This document shows positions 16,591 to 25,143 of a DNA stretch of 64,000 nucleotides, in pieces; position 1 is the first letter of the stretch; every line of letters starts with the position of its first letter. This DNA is from Variovorax sp. PBS-H4 (GTDB taxonomy: Bacteria; Pseudomonadota; Gammaproteobacteria; Burkholderiales; Burkholderiaceae_C): positions 5,884,001 through 5,948,000 of the forward strand of contig NZ_LR594675.1 of NCBI RefSeq assembly GCF_901827205.1, read 5' to 3'. The position numbers and the translations under genes are program-made. Under the pieces are notes generated by a model. That model was not told the origin of the DNA, did not search any database, and saw only the letters and a program-made list of their open reading frames with translations.

Positions 16591-18389
16591 TGATCGACAA
16601 GCCACGCCTGCCAGAGGAGCGCATGCTGGTGGAGCAGCTGCGGCTGCAGCTCGGCAACATCAGTGCCTCGGTCGTTCCGACCATCCTGCTGGCCCTGCTG
16701 CTGGTCTGGGTGCTCTCCAACGACTCCAACAGCCTGGCGATGCGGGCCTGGGCCGGCGCCATCATCCTGCTCAAGCTCTATCTCGCGTGGGATGCACGGC
16801 GCCTGCTCGCGTCCGAGATCAGCCCCGCGAGCGCGCGCCGGCTGCTGGCGCGCAAGATGGTGCTCAACGCCGTCGACGGCGTGGCGTGGGGCTCGCTGGC
16901 GTGGGCCGCCCTGGGCACCACCACCATGGCAGGCAACGTGCTGGTGGTGGCGGTGCTGGCGGGCGTGGCGGGCAGCTCCATGTCGTCTTTGGCGCCCATA
17001 CTGCCGGCCTTCGTCGTCTTCGGCACCGCCGAGCTGATCGTGCTTGGAGCCAAGCTGTGGTCCATGGACGACCCCGCCTACGATGCCTTGGGCGTCGCCG
17101 CGATCATCTACACCGTGGCCCTGCTCGGGCAGGCGCGCAACGGCTCGCGCGCCGCGCGCCGGGCGATCGGTCTGCGCTTCGAGAACCTGGGGCTGATCGA
17201 GCGCCTGCGCATCGAAACCGAACACGCGCAGGCCGCGCACCGGGCTGCGGAAGAGGCGAACCTTGCCAAATCCCGGTTCCTGGCGGCAGCCAGCCATGAC
17301 CTGCGGCAGCCGATCCATGCGCAGGGCCTGTTCCTCGAGGTGCTGTCACGCACCAAGCTTTCGGCCGACCAGTACGACGCGCTGGCCAACGCGCGCGCTA
17401 CCTGGCAAGCCTCGGCCGAGATGCTCGACACCCTGCTGGACTTCTCGCGCATCGAGGCTGGCGTGGTCGAACCGCAAGCGCAGGTCTTCCCGCTGCAGCC
17501 GCTGCTCAACAAGATCGAGAACGAGCTGGCGCCGCAGGCCGATGCGAAGGGCATCGTTTACCGCTCGCGCGAGACGCATGCCGCCGTGCGCTCCGATCCG
17601 GCGCTGGTGGCGTTGATCCTGCGCAACCTGGTGTCGAACGCGATCCGCTATACCGAGCAGGGCGGGGTGCTGGTCGCCTGCCGCGCGCGCGGCGATCAGG
17701 TGTTGCTCGAAGTCTGGGACACCGGCATCGGCATCGAGCCCGCGCAGCACCAGGCGATCTTTCGCGAGTTCCACCAGCTTGGCAACGCCGAGCGCGACCG
17801 CCGCAAGGGCCTCGGCCTGGGCCTGGCCATTGCGCAGGGGCTGGCGCGGGCCCTGGGGCAGGAGCTCTCGCTCGCGTCGGTGCCAGGGCGCGGCAGCGTG
17901 TTCCGGCTCACGCTGGCCGCAGCGCGCGCCGGGGTGCTCGCCGAGGTCGGCGAACCGCTGCCGCCGCGACCCCGTGTTTTCGACCTGCGCGTGCTGGTGA
18001 TCGACGACGACGAGTCGGTGCGCACCGGCATGCGCCAGCTGCTCGCCGCCTGGGGCTGTGTCTGCGACGTGGCCGACTCCATCGAAGAGGCCCAGGCGCT
18101 GGCGCGCGCGCACCGGCCGGGGCTGGTCATCAGCGACTACCGGCTGCGCGAGCTGCGCACCGGCGCCGAGGCCATCGCGGCCTTGCGTGCGGAGTTCGGC
18201 GCCAACCTGCCGGCGCTGCTGATTACCGGCGACACCGCGCCGCAGCGCCTGCGCGAAGCGCGCGCCACCGGCGTCCCGCTGCTGCACAAGCCGGTGCTGC
18301 CCAGCCAGTTGTATCGGGCGATGACTGCGGTGCTGAATGGGCGCGAGCTCGATTCCTCTTTCGCGTCGCTCGAGGCGCGGCGGGCCTGA
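16590..18389 (+). CDS. Hybrid sensor histidine kinase/receiver
   Basis: A 599-residue membrane kinase. Five or six hydrophobic segments fill residues 20-180 without a large external domain. A short coiled region leads to the dimerisation helix with the phosphorylated His236 in ASHDLRQPIHAQG. The ATP-binding domain has the N box (LRNLVSNAIRYTEQGG), DTGIGIE and GLGLGLAIAQGL. A C-terminal receiver follows, with LVIDDDESV and phosphoacceptor Asp516 in VISDYRLRE. The DLRQPLH-type dimerisation motif is typical of hybrids paired with LuxR regulators in beta-proteobacteria. Signal unknown. Confidence 0.93.
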   Translation: MIDKPRLPEERMLVEQLRLQLGNISASVVPTILLALLLVWVLSNDSNSLAMRAWAGAIILLKLYLAWDARRLLASEISPASARRLLARKMVLNAVDGVAWGSLAWAALGTTTMAGNVLVVAVLAGVAGSSMSSLAPILPAFVVFGTAELIVLGAKLWSMDDPAYDALGVAAIIYTVALLGQARNGSRAARRAIGLRFENLGLIERLRIETEHAQAAHRAAEEANLAKSRFLAAASHDLRQPIHAQGLFLEVLSRTKLSADQYDALANARATWQASAEMLDTLLDFSRIEAGVVEPQAQVFPLQPLLNKIENELAPQADAKGIVYRSRETHAAVRSDPALVALILRNLVSNAIRYTEQGGVLVACRARGDQVLLEVWDTGIGIEPAQHQAIFREFHQLGNAERDRRKGLGLGLAIAQGLARALGQELSLASVPGRGSVFRLTLAAARAGVLAEVGEPLPPRPRVFDLRVLVIDDDESVRTGMRQLLAAWGCVCDVADSIEEAQALARAHRPGLVISDYRLRELRTGAEAIAALRAEFGANLPALLITGDTAPQRLREARATGVPLLHKPVLPSQLYRAMTAVLNGRELDSSFASLEARRA

Positions 18390-18415
18390 GCCTCAGCCGC
18401 GGCGCCGGCGCCGCT

Positions 18416-18619
18416 CTACTCGCAGCGAAACCGCACGCCCTGCTCTGCCGGCGCCTTGCCCAGCATGCGGGCGCTCAACCCCTTGTCGCGGCAATGGGCG
18501 TCGGCCTGGACGTAGGTGGTCGTGCGCAGCGTGCCGTCGCGCAGCGGGACGACCTGGTTGGGTGGCACCCCGCAGCCAGTAACGAGCAAAGCGACAACGA
18601 GGGGGGCAAGCCAGTTCAT
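18416..18619 (-). CDS. Small lipoprotein, 67 residues
   Basis: A short exported protein with a hydrophobic leader and lipobox LLVTGC (Cys16). About 50 polar residues follow, with two more Cys (HCRDKG, RFRCE) that could pair. I do not recognise the mature part. It is convergent with the hybrid kinase, 26 bases away, and divergent from the PEP-mutase-like gene. Confidence 0.65.
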   Translation of the reverse strand: MNWLAPLVVALLVTGCGVPPNQVVPLRDGTLRTTTYVQADAHCRDKGLSARMLGKAPAEQGVRFRCE

Positions 18620-18723
18620 CCGGGTATTTTGCAGTAGTTCCCTGGGTGTCTTCTGCGCGGCCGTGCTCTATAACCGGAGGCCGGGCCTCGTCCGAAGCCC
18701 GCCACCCCGGGAGCCTTGATTCC

Positions 18724-19539
18724 ATGACCCGCACCGTCGCCGAAAAGCGCGCCCTCTTCCGCCAGCTCCATGCCGAGGGCTGCTTCGTGCTGCCCAACCC
18801 GTGGGACGTGGGCAGCGCACGCTTCCTGGAAAGCCTGGGTTTCAAGGCGCTGGCCACGACCAGCTCCGGTTTCGCGTGGTCGCGCGGCCATGCCGATGGC
18901 GCGCTGGCCCGCGAACAGGTCCTGGCCCATTTGCGCGAGCTCGTCGCCGCCACCGAACTGCCGGTGAACGCCGACTTCGAGAATGGCTTTGCGGCAGACC
19001 CGCAAGGCGTCGCGCAAAGCGTGCGCATGGCCATCGACACGGGCGTTGCCGGGCTGTCGATCGAGGACTCGACCGGGGACCCGGACCGCCCGCTCTACGA
19101 CATCGAACTGGCGGTGACACGCCTGCGCGCCGCGCGAGCGGCCATTGACCAGGAGGGCGGCGAAACGCTGCTGGTCGGCCGGGCCGAGAATTTTTTCCAG
19201 GGGCGCCCCGACCTTGACGACACCATCGTCCGGCTCAAGGCCTATTCGGAGGCCGGCGCCGACTGCCTGTACGCGCCAGGCATCCGCACGCGGGAACAGA
19301 TCGCTGCCGTGGTCGCCGCGGTGGCGCCCAAGCCGGTCAACCTGCTGGTCGGCTCGACCAGTGAGCTGACGCTGCAGGACATCGCCGCGCTCGGCGTGCG
19401 GCGCGTGAGCGTCGGCGGAGCGCTGGCGCGTGCAGCGTGGGGTGGGTTCATGCGCGCAGCGCGCGCGCTCGAGCAAGGGCGCTTCGAAGGCTTCGCCGAT
19501 GCCGCCTCGGGGGTGGAGCTCAATGCGCTGATGCGCTGA
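18724..19539 (+). CDS. Isocitrate lyase/PEP mutase superfamily protein
   Basis: A 271-residue TIM-barrel enzyme of the PEP mutase/isocitrate lyase superfamily. Motifs visible are LPNPWDVGSARFLESLG, the metal-site segment NADFENGFA, GLSIEDSTGD and GRAENFF. The KKCGH loop of isocitrate lyases is absent. Such stand-alone members cleave or make C-C or P-C bonds in small carboxylic acids, for example oxaloacetate or methylisocitrate-like substrates; the exact substrate is not evident. It stands alone, convergent with the cupin regulator with no spacer. Confidence 0.85.
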   Translation: MTRTVAEKRALFRQLHAEGCFVLPNPWDVGSARFLESLGFKALATTSSGFAWSRGHADGALAREQVLAHLRELVAATELPVNADFENGFAADPQGVAQSVRMAIDTGVAGLSIEDSTGDPDRPLYDIELAVTRLRAARAAIDQEGGETLLVGRAENFFQGRPDLDDTIVRLKAYSEAGADCLYAPGIRTREQIAAVVAAVAPKPVNLLVGSTSELTLQDIAALGVRRVSVGGALARAAWGGFMRAARALEQGRFEGFADAASGVELNALMR

Positions 19540-20196
19540 TCACTGCGCGGACAGCACCAGCAGCGCCCGCGCCTGCGCCCGTCCGACGCGCGCGATTCGG
19601 TGGTTCAAATAACCCGGGAAGTGGATGCAGTCGCCGACGTGCAGGCGCTCGGTCCGCTCGGGGAAGATGACGTCGATGGTGCCAGCCAGCACGTAGAGCA
19701 TCTCCTGCCCCTCGTGCTGCGCCTGCAGCGAGCCGCCGCTCTGCCCAGGGTAGACGATGAAGGCCTCGAAGGCGCTGACCGAATTCCCGTGCAGCAACGG
19801 CGCGAAGCGGTGCGCCGCGGGCTCCTCCGCCGCGTAGCCGGGCGCCAGTTCGGCGCCGCGCGTGATCTTGATGTCGGCCTTGTCCAAGGTCTCGCCGACC
19901 AGGTGGCCCATGCTGGTGCCCAGCGCCTTGGCGAGCCGCGCCAGCATGTGGATGGAGGGTGTCTTGAGGCCGCGCTCGAGGCGGGAGACATGGGCCTTGT
20001 GCACGCCCACCGCATCGGCAAGTTCCTCCACGGTCATGCTCCGCAGGCGCCGCAGTGCCTTGATGCGCGGCCCCACGCTCTGGAAGGCGGGGACGGGCGC
20101 GGCTTCGTCCGGCGCCGGCGCGGCCGCAGGAGTGCGCAGCTTCCTTGCAGGCGACGCGGCCGCGGAGGCATTGCGGACGGGAGTTCTGGTGGCCAT
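19540..20196 (-). CDS. XRE-cupin transcriptional regulator
   Basis: A 218-residue regulator. A disordered Ala/Pro-rich leader (1-45) precedes a helix-turn-helix of the Cro/XRE type (IKALRRLRSMTVEELADAVG, HKAHVSRLERGLKTPS). A cupin domain at about residues 135-215 follows (HEGQEMLYVLAGTIDVIFP, GDCIHFPGYLNHRI). Such proteins sense small ligands through the cupin. It is divergent from a class II aldolase/TRAP-receptor pair. Two identical-type palindromes in the shared control region are the likely operator. An ATG ten codons upstream lies inside that region, so the MATRTP start is preferred. Confidence 0.9.
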   Translation of the reverse strand: MATRTPVRNASAAASPARKLRTPAAAPAPDEAAPVPAFQSVGPRIKALRRLRSMTVEELADAVGVHKAHVSRLERGLKTPSIHMLARLAKALGTSMGHLVGETLDKADIKITRGAELAPGYAAEEPAAHRFAPLLHGNSVSAFEAFIVYPGQSGGSLQAQHEGQEMLYVLAGTIDVIFPERTERLHVGDCIHFPGYLNHRIARVGRAQARALLVLSAQ

Positions 20197-20218
20197 GGTG
20201 CTTTCGATGTTGACACAG

Positions 20219-20232
20219 GTCAACACGTTGAC
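20219..20232. promoter_or_regulatory. Palindromic operator candidate, copy 1
   Basis: The sequence gtcaacacgttgac is a 6-2-6 palindrome (gtcaac/gttgac). It lies between the XRE-cupin gene and the aldolase gene. A further half-site gttgac lies at 20209-20214. It probably binds the cupin regulator. Confidence 0.65.
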
Positions 20233-20240
20233 CAGAATAG

Positions 20241-20254
20241 GTCAACAAGTTGAC
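20241..20254. promoter_or_regulatory. Palindromic operator candidate, copy 2
   Basis: The sequence gtcaacaagttgac repeats copy 1 except at one base in the spacer. Its centre is 22 bases from that of copy 1, about two helical turns, so two dimers could bind on one face of the DNA. It lies 12 bases before the aldolase ATG, suited to repression. Confidence 0.65.
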
Positions 20255-20265
20255 TTGGAGCGCGC

Positions 20266-21039
20266 ATGCAAGACGATCAGGACATCAAGGCGGCGGTCTA
20301 CCGCGATCTGCAGGACAAGACCCGTGCTTCGTCGTGGAGCACGGTCGAGCAGCTGGTGCTGGCTTGCCGCATGCTCGCGGCCGAGGGGCACTGGGCCAAC
20401 GGCCTGGCGGGGCAGATCACGGCGCGCGGCGAGCGGCCCGGCACGTACTACACGCTGAAGTTCGGCATCGGAGCGGACGAAGCGTCGCCTCAGGGCTTCA
20501 TCCTTACCGACGACGACCTGCGCCCGCTCGATGGCATGTCGCTGCCCAATCCGGCGACGCGCTTCCACCTGTGGGTCTATCGCGCCAATCCAGCCGTGCA
20601 GTGCATCGTCCATACCCATCCGGCGGCGGTGTCGGCGCTGTCCATCATCGGCCAGCCGCTGATCGTCGCGGGGATGGATGCCACGCCCTTCTTCGAGAAC
20701 TGCGGCTACCTGCCGGACTGGCCGGGGCTGCCGATCGGCAACGACGAGGGGCGCCTCATTTCCGAGGCCCTCGACGGACGCAAGGCACTGCTGCTCGCGC
20801 ACCACGGCCTGCTGACCGCGGGCGCCACCGTGGCCGAGGCCGCGACGCTGGCGATCTGGATGGAGCAGGCCGCTTCAGTGCAACTGCGCGCCGCGGCGGC
20901 CGGCACCATCAAGCCGGTGCCCGCGCACCTGGCGCGCGAATCGCGCGACTTCCTGCTGAAGCCGCAGATCACCGACCTCACCTTCCAGTACTTCGCACGC
21001 CGCGTGCTGCGTGCTGACCCTGCCTGTCTCACCGCCTGA
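20266..21039 (+). CDS. Class II aldolase/adducin-family protein
   Basis: A 257-residue enzyme of the zinc-dependent class II aldolase family (fuculose-phosphate aldolase fold). Metal ligands appear as HTHPAAVSALS (two His) and in LAHHGLLTAG. A Glu/Asp after the first strand is consistent with a metal-dependent lyase, decarboxylase or dehydratase. The next gene encodes a TRAP receptor 11 bases downstream, so the pair probably takes up and processes one carboxylic acid or sugar acid. The divergent cupin regulator likely controls it. Confidence 0.85.
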   Translation: MQDDQDIKAAVYRDLQDKTRASSWSTVEQLVLACRMLAAEGHWANGLAGQITARGERPGTYYTLKFGIGADEASPQGFILTDDDLRPLDGMSLPNPATRFHLWVYRANPAVQCIVHTHPAAVSALSIIGQPLIVAGMDATPFFENCGYLPDWPGLPIGNDEGRLISEALDGRKALLLAHHGLLTAGATVAEAATLAIWMEQAASVQLRAAAAGTIKPVPAHLARESRDFLLKPQITDLTFQYFARRVLRADPACLTA

Positions 21040-21050
21040 GGAAAAGCGCG

Positions 21051-22139
21051 ATGCAACGACGTTCCCTGCTGGCCGGCGCTGCCGTCGCCGCGACTGTTTC
21101 CGCACCCGCCATCGCCCAGGGCGCGCCAACCGTTCGCTGGCGCATGCCTTCGAGCTTTCCGAAGTCGCTGGACACCGTGTTCGGCGGCGCCGTCGCCATC
21201 GGGGAGATCGTGCGCAAGCTCACCGACGGCCGCTTCACCATTTCGCCCTTTGCGGCCGGCGAGCTGATGCCGCCGCTGGCGGTGCTCGACGGCGTGCAGA
21301 ACCGCAGCGTCGAGTGCGGCCACACGGCCGGTTTCTATTACGTCGGCAAGGAGCCGGCGCTGGCCTTCGACACCGGCATTCCCTTCGGCATGACGCCACG
21401 CCAGCACACGGCCTGGATGACCCACGGCGGCGGGCTGTCGATGATGCGCGAGATCTACGATCGCTTCGACGCGGTGCAGATCCCCTGCGGCAACACCGGC
21501 GCCCAGATGGGCGGCTGGTTCCGCAAGGAGATCAAGCGGGTGGAAGATTTCCAGGGGCTGCGCATGCGCGTGCCGGGGCTGCTGGGCCGTGTCTACGCCA
21601 AGCTCGGCGTGACGCCGCTGCAACTGGCCGCTGCCGACGTCTATCCGGCGCTCGAGAAGGGCACGCTCGACGCGGTGGAGTTCGTCGGTCCCTACGACGA
21701 CGAGAAGCTGGGCCTGGCCAAGGTGGCGCGCTACTACTATGGGCCGGGTGTGATGGAGCTGGGCGCTTCGCTGTGCTTCATTGCCAACAAGAAGGCGTGG
21801 GCCGAGCTGCCCGACAGCTATCGCGCTGCGCTGGAGGCCGCGTGCGCGCAGGCCGGCGCCGAGATGCTGGCCAAGTACGACGTGGGCAACGTGCCGGCGC
21901 TGAAGCGGCTGGTGGGCAGCGGCGCCAAGCTCAACTACTGGTCCAAGCCGATCATGGACGCGCTGCACAAGGCCACGCAGGAGGTGCTGAAGGACGAGGC
22001 CGCGGCCAACCCGGTCTTCGCCAAGGTGCACGGCAAATGGCGCGAATTCCTCGACGAACAGCTGGTCTGGTCATCGGTGAACGACGGAGCGGCCGAACAG
22101 TACATGCTGGGGACCCGGCGCGCGTCAGTGGCGCGCTGA
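21051..22139 (+). CDS. TRAP transporter solute-binding protein (DctP family)
   Basis: A 362-residue periplasmic receptor. The leader MQRRSLLAGAAVAATVSAPAIA has a twin-arginine start and a Sec-like core. The mature part follows the TakP-type layout (VRWRMPSSFPKSLD near the start, LRMRVPGLLGRVYAKLG in the hinge, DAVEFVGPYDDEKLGL). The conserved Arg of the hinge contacts the carboxylate in this family. No DctQ or DctM membrane gene is next to it, so it must use permease subunits coded elsewhere. Confidence 0.92.
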   Translation: MQRRSLLAGAAVAATVSAPAIAQGAPTVRWRMPSSFPKSLDTVFGGAVAIGEIVRKLTDGRFTISPFAAGELMPPLAVLDGVQNRSVECGHTAGFYYVGKEPALAFDTGIPFGMTPRQHTAWMTHGGGLSMMREIYDRFDAVQIPCGNTGAQMGGWFRKEIKRVEDFQGLRMRVPGLLGRVYAKLGVTPLQLAAADVYPALEKGTLDAVEFVGPYDDEKLGLAKVARYYYGPGVMELGASLCFIANKKAWAELPDSYRAALEAACAQAGAEMLAKYDVGNVPALKRLVGSGAKLNYWSKPIMDALHKATQEVLKDEAAANPVFAKVHGKWREFLDEQLVWSSVNDGAAEQYMLGTRRASVAR

Positions 22140-22156
22140 AACCTGGCGAGCGGTGC

Positions 22157-23074
22157 TCAGAAGAACAGCCAGTAGAACAGCCCGCCGAAGATCGCCCATT
22201 TGACGAGGTAGTAGCTGGGCTTGTTCCAGGCCTTCAGGCGCTTGCCGAGCACGCGGATCTTGTAGACCTGCGCGAAGGCCTTGTTGAGCCCACCGATCGG
22301 CTCGCCTTCGACGTTCTGCGTGGCGGCGGCCTTGATCATGCGCCAGCCGATCTCACGGTTGATCCAGCGCGCCAACCAGTTGTTCAGCGGCCGCTCGACG
22401 TCGCAGAACAGGATCAGCCGCGTCTCGTTCGTGAGGTTCTCGGCGTGGTGGATGTAGGTCTCGTCGAACATCACGGCCTCGCCGTCCTTCCAGTGGTAGG
22501 CCTGGCCGTCGACGAAGATCCTGCAGTTCGGCGCATCCTGCGGCACCTTGAGGCCCAGGTGGTAGCGCAGCGAGCCCGCGAAGGGATCGCGGTGCCGCAC
22601 CAGGTTGCCGCCTGGCGGCAGGATCGCGAACATCGCCGCGCGCACCGAGGGAATGCCCGCCAGCAGCTCGGTGGTCTTCGGGCACAGGCCCTTCGCCGAA
22701 GGCAGGAAGTCGCCGTACCAGTTGAGATAGAAGCGCTTCCAGCCGGTACGGAAGAAGGAGTTGAAGCCGATGTCGGTGTACCCCGCCGCTGCCTTGATGT
22801 GCCCCTCGTCGAACAGCGCCAGGCCTTCGTCGCGGATGGTCTGCCAGTTCTGCTGGAGCACGTCGAGTTCGGGAAACTGCTTCAGGTCGAGGTAGGGCTT
22901 CGACGGCACCGACGAGAACCAGTACATCAGCACATTGAGCGGCGCCAGGAAGGTCGAGTGGTCGCTCAGTTGCCGGCCGATCCGGTGCCGCACCTGGCCT
23001 CTGAAGTGAACGAAGAGGCCGGAGGCCAGGAAGACCGCGGGGATCAGGAGCTTGTACGACAGGAAGCTGAACAT
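22157..23074 (-). CDS. lpxO: Lipid A/aspartyl beta-hydroxylase (LpxO type)
   Basis: A 305-residue iron- and 2-oxoglutarate-dependent hydroxylase. It has a hydrophobic N-terminal anchor (residues 5-25) and a C-terminal hydrophobic tail. The iron-binding pattern is LVRHRDPFAGSLRYHLGL with His-x-Asp and a distal His in YIHHAENLTNETRLIL, which also supplies the Arg for 2-oxoglutarate. LpxO adds a hydroxyl to a secondary acyl chain of lipid A at the inner membrane. Size and terminal membrane segments fit LpxO better than the soluble aspartyl hydroxylases. Confidence 0.85.
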   Translation of the reverse strand: MFSFLSYKLLIPAVFLASGLFVHFRGQVRHRIGRQLSDHSTFLAPLNVLMYWFSSVPSKPYLDLKQFPELDVLQQNWQTIRDEGLALFDEGHIKAAAGYTDIGFNSFFRTGWKRFYLNWYGDFLPSAKGLCPKTTELLAGIPSVRAAMFAILPPGGNLVRHRDPFAGSLRYHLGLKVPQDAPNCRIFVDGQAYHWKDGEAVMFDETYIHHAENLTNETRLILFCDVERPLNNWLARWINREIGWRMIKAAATQNVEGEPIGGLNKAFAQVYKIRVLGKRLKAWNKPSYYLVKWAIFGGLFYWLFF

Positions 23075-23266
23075 CGAGGGCGCGACGCGCGAGCAACGTC
23101 GAAAGCGGCGAAGGCTGGAATTCTCGCCGAATCTCGCTTGGCGCGGAGTATTGGGCTGGGACGGATGATCCAGTTCCAGTCGGGCCGCCGTCCGCCTCGG
23201 TCATGCGCATCCCAAGTCCTTGCCCTGCGCGTCCGCCATGGGGCCGCGAGCGGATTTGGGCGCATT

Positions 23267-24019
23267 TCACCGCCCAAGGGGGTCGCTTCGTCGCAGCATT
23301 TCGAATGCGCGCGGCTCCCACTCGCGCATCGCTAGCAGCACCCCTGTGCCGCGCCGGAGGGCCAAGGGCGTTGCCGCCGATTCCTGATGCAACCTGGCCA
23401 GCTTGGCACGCAACAGGCGCAACTCCGCTTGAAACTCGGAGAACGCCGAGTTCGTCAACATGCCGTGAGAAAAATGCAAGGTTGCTTCGCTCTGGTCGAA
23501 ACTGCAGTCGAGGAAATCATCCCTCAGTCCCAGTTCCACGAAGAACGTCTGGATCGGGCCATTGGGTATCCAATCGAAATCGCGGGCGATGCGCAACCGA
23601 ATCCGGTCACCAGGAAGCAGTTGGATCAAGCCCATCCTGTCAAGCGTGAGCAACTGGCTCAAGCATTCAGCTTTAGTCAACCGATATGCGGCCACGATCT
23701 CCGACAAGGTCCAGTGATTGAGCGCGCATACGGTCACCAGCATCAGCGCGACATCCGACACCAACTGCTCCTCGTGCTCGAGGCTCAACGTGCGCAGTTG
23801 GCGCACCGACGATGCTGATTCTTCAACAAGCTCGGCCATCGTGAAGCCAAGGAACGCGCCAAGCTGAGAGAGTCTCTCGACGGTGAGGCGCTTGGCAGAG
23901 AACAGCCGCTTCACGGTCGGTTCGGAAAGCTTGAGCCCCTCGGCGACATCACGGTAGGTGAATCCCTGGCTTTTCAGTTGGCGTTTGATGGTCGCCAGCA
24001 GCTGCGTCACTTCAGACAT
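23267..24019 (-). CDS. XRE-family regulator with long C-terminal domain
   Basis: A 250-residue regulator. The helix-turn-helix is at residues 5-65 (LKSQGFTYRDVAEGLKLSEPTVKRLFSAK, given in part). An alpha-helical C-terminal domain of about 180 residues is not recognised but contains a second winged-helix-like stretch (LTKAECLSQLLTLDRMGLIQLLPGD). The MSEVTQLL start is chosen over an ATG four codons earlier. It is divergent from the beta-barrel gene at 24178, its probable target. Codon use is less GC-biased than nearby housekeeping genes. Confidence 0.82.
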   Translation of the reverse strand: MSEVTQLLATIKRQLKSQGFTYRDVAEGLKLSEPTVKRLFSAKRLTVERLSQLGAFLGFTMAELVEESASSVRQLRTLSLEHEEQLVSDVALMLVTVCALNHWTLSEIVAAYRLTKAECLSQLLTLDRMGLIQLLPGDRIRLRIARDFDWIPNGPIQTFFVELGLRDDFLDCSFDQSEATLHFSHGMLTNSAFSEFQAELRLLRAKLARLHQESAATPLALRRGTGVLLAMREWEPRAFEMLRRSDPLGR

Positions 24020-24026
24020 GTAACGT

Positions 24027-24059
24027 ATCAAAATGTGATTCTTAAATTACCAATTTGAT
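24027..24059. promoter_or_regulatory. Inverted repeat in XRE/beta-barrel control region
   Basis: The arms atcaaa (24027-24032) and tttgat (24054-24059) are symmetric, with near-symmetric extensions (gtatcaaaatg against caatttgatcac). They lie in the AT-rich shared promoter region just upstream of the XRE gene. A regulator site is plausible but untested. Confidence 0.35.
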
Positions 24060-24177
24060 CACTTTTTAAAGAACGAATTAGAAATCGTCTCGTCGTGGCA
24101 TGCTGCCGCCCCCGGGACGCAGTCTTCTTGAATTGCACCGGAGCTGCGTTCTTTCGTACTTACCTATTTTGAATTAA

Positions 24178-25041
24178 ATGAATTCTATTTATTTCTCGCG
24201 ACAACTCGACAATTCAAATCTTTTTGAGCCATCCAAACGCACGCTCGGCATGCGGGCTCGTGCCTTGGCTGTCGGCCTTTCATGCACGGCGTTTTTTTCG
24301 TTGGCCCACGCCCAATCGCCATTTTTCGGACCGAGTGCAGACCTGACGATGCTCGGCAACATGTACCAACGACTCGGCGACGAGCATTCCGCCAGCCCGT
24401 CTTCAGCCGGTCCATTCCGGAGCACTTGGGGACGCGGCATCTATTCCGACAGCGGTTTCGCATCGAACAGCCACGCAGAGGGTGGCCAGGTCGGTACCGA
24501 CCTATGGGCCAATGGCAATTGGCGCACGGGCGCCTACACAGGCTACCTGACGGGAGGCAGCGGGAACAGCACTTCGTACCTTGGCGCCTATGCGACCTGG
24601 AAGGACGCGAGCGGACTCTACGTCGATGGCGTGCTGCAGGGTGGTCGGCGCCGCTACGGTGATTCCAGCCTCGCGGTCTCCGTCGAGGTCGGCAAACCCT
24701 TCGCCTTGAGCCAAGACTGGAGCGTCGAGCCTCAGGCGCAACTGGCCTACCAGGATCACGGCAGTGGCTGGACCGGGCGCTTGGGCGGGCGCGTCAAGGG
24801 CGACTTCATCACGGGCGCGGGTCGTCTTCAGCCATACGTGAGCATGAATGTCTACGACAACAACACGGACGCCGAGACGGTTGCCTCCAGCACGCGCTGG
24901 GGCGCCGCCGTCGGAGCAACGCTATCCCTGACTTCAGCGACCAAGCTGTACGGCGAAGTCGGCGCACTCCGGAATGTCGCGGGGGATTCGATAGCGAAAT
25001 CCTCGATTCAAGGCTCTCTCGGAATGAAGACGCACTGGTAG
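24178..25041 (+). CDS. Autotransporter-type outer-membrane beta-barrel protein without passenger
   Basis: A 287-residue exported protein. A 24-residue extension starting MNSIYFSRQ comes before a normal signal peptide (MRARALAVGLSCTAFFSLAHA). The extension recalls the extended signal region of autotransporters. The mature part alternates in amphipathic strands (WRTGAYTGYLTGG, TSYLGAYATWKDASGLYVDG, QLAYQDHG, LQPYVSMNVYD, TKLYGEVGALRNV). It ends in an aromatic residue (KTHW), the usual BAM signal. This matches the C-terminal translocator barrel of autotransporters, with only about 40 residues before it. An ATG at 24250 is a second possible start. Confidence 0.75.
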   Translation: MNSIYFSRQLDNSNLFEPSKRTLGMRARALAVGLSCTAFFSLAHAQSPFFGPSADLTMLGNMYQRLGDEHSASPSSAGPFRSTWGRGIYSDSGFASNSHAEGGQVGTDLWANGNWRTGAYTGYLTGGSGNSTSYLGAYATWKDASGLYVDGVLQGGRRRYGDSSLAVSVEVGKPFALSQDWSVEPQAQLAYQDHGSGWTGRLGGRVKGDFITGAGRLQPYVSMNVYDNNTDAETVASSTRWGAAVGATLSLTSATKLYGEVGALRNVAGDSIAKSSIQGSLGMKTHW

Positions 25042-25143
25042 CGACAACAAGTCAGCCCGCCAGCGCGAGGGGCCTGACGGTGCAACCCGCCACATAGCTC
25101 ACCTCGGTTCACCCGAGTCCGGGCTCGTGCCAGCCAGGTCCGA

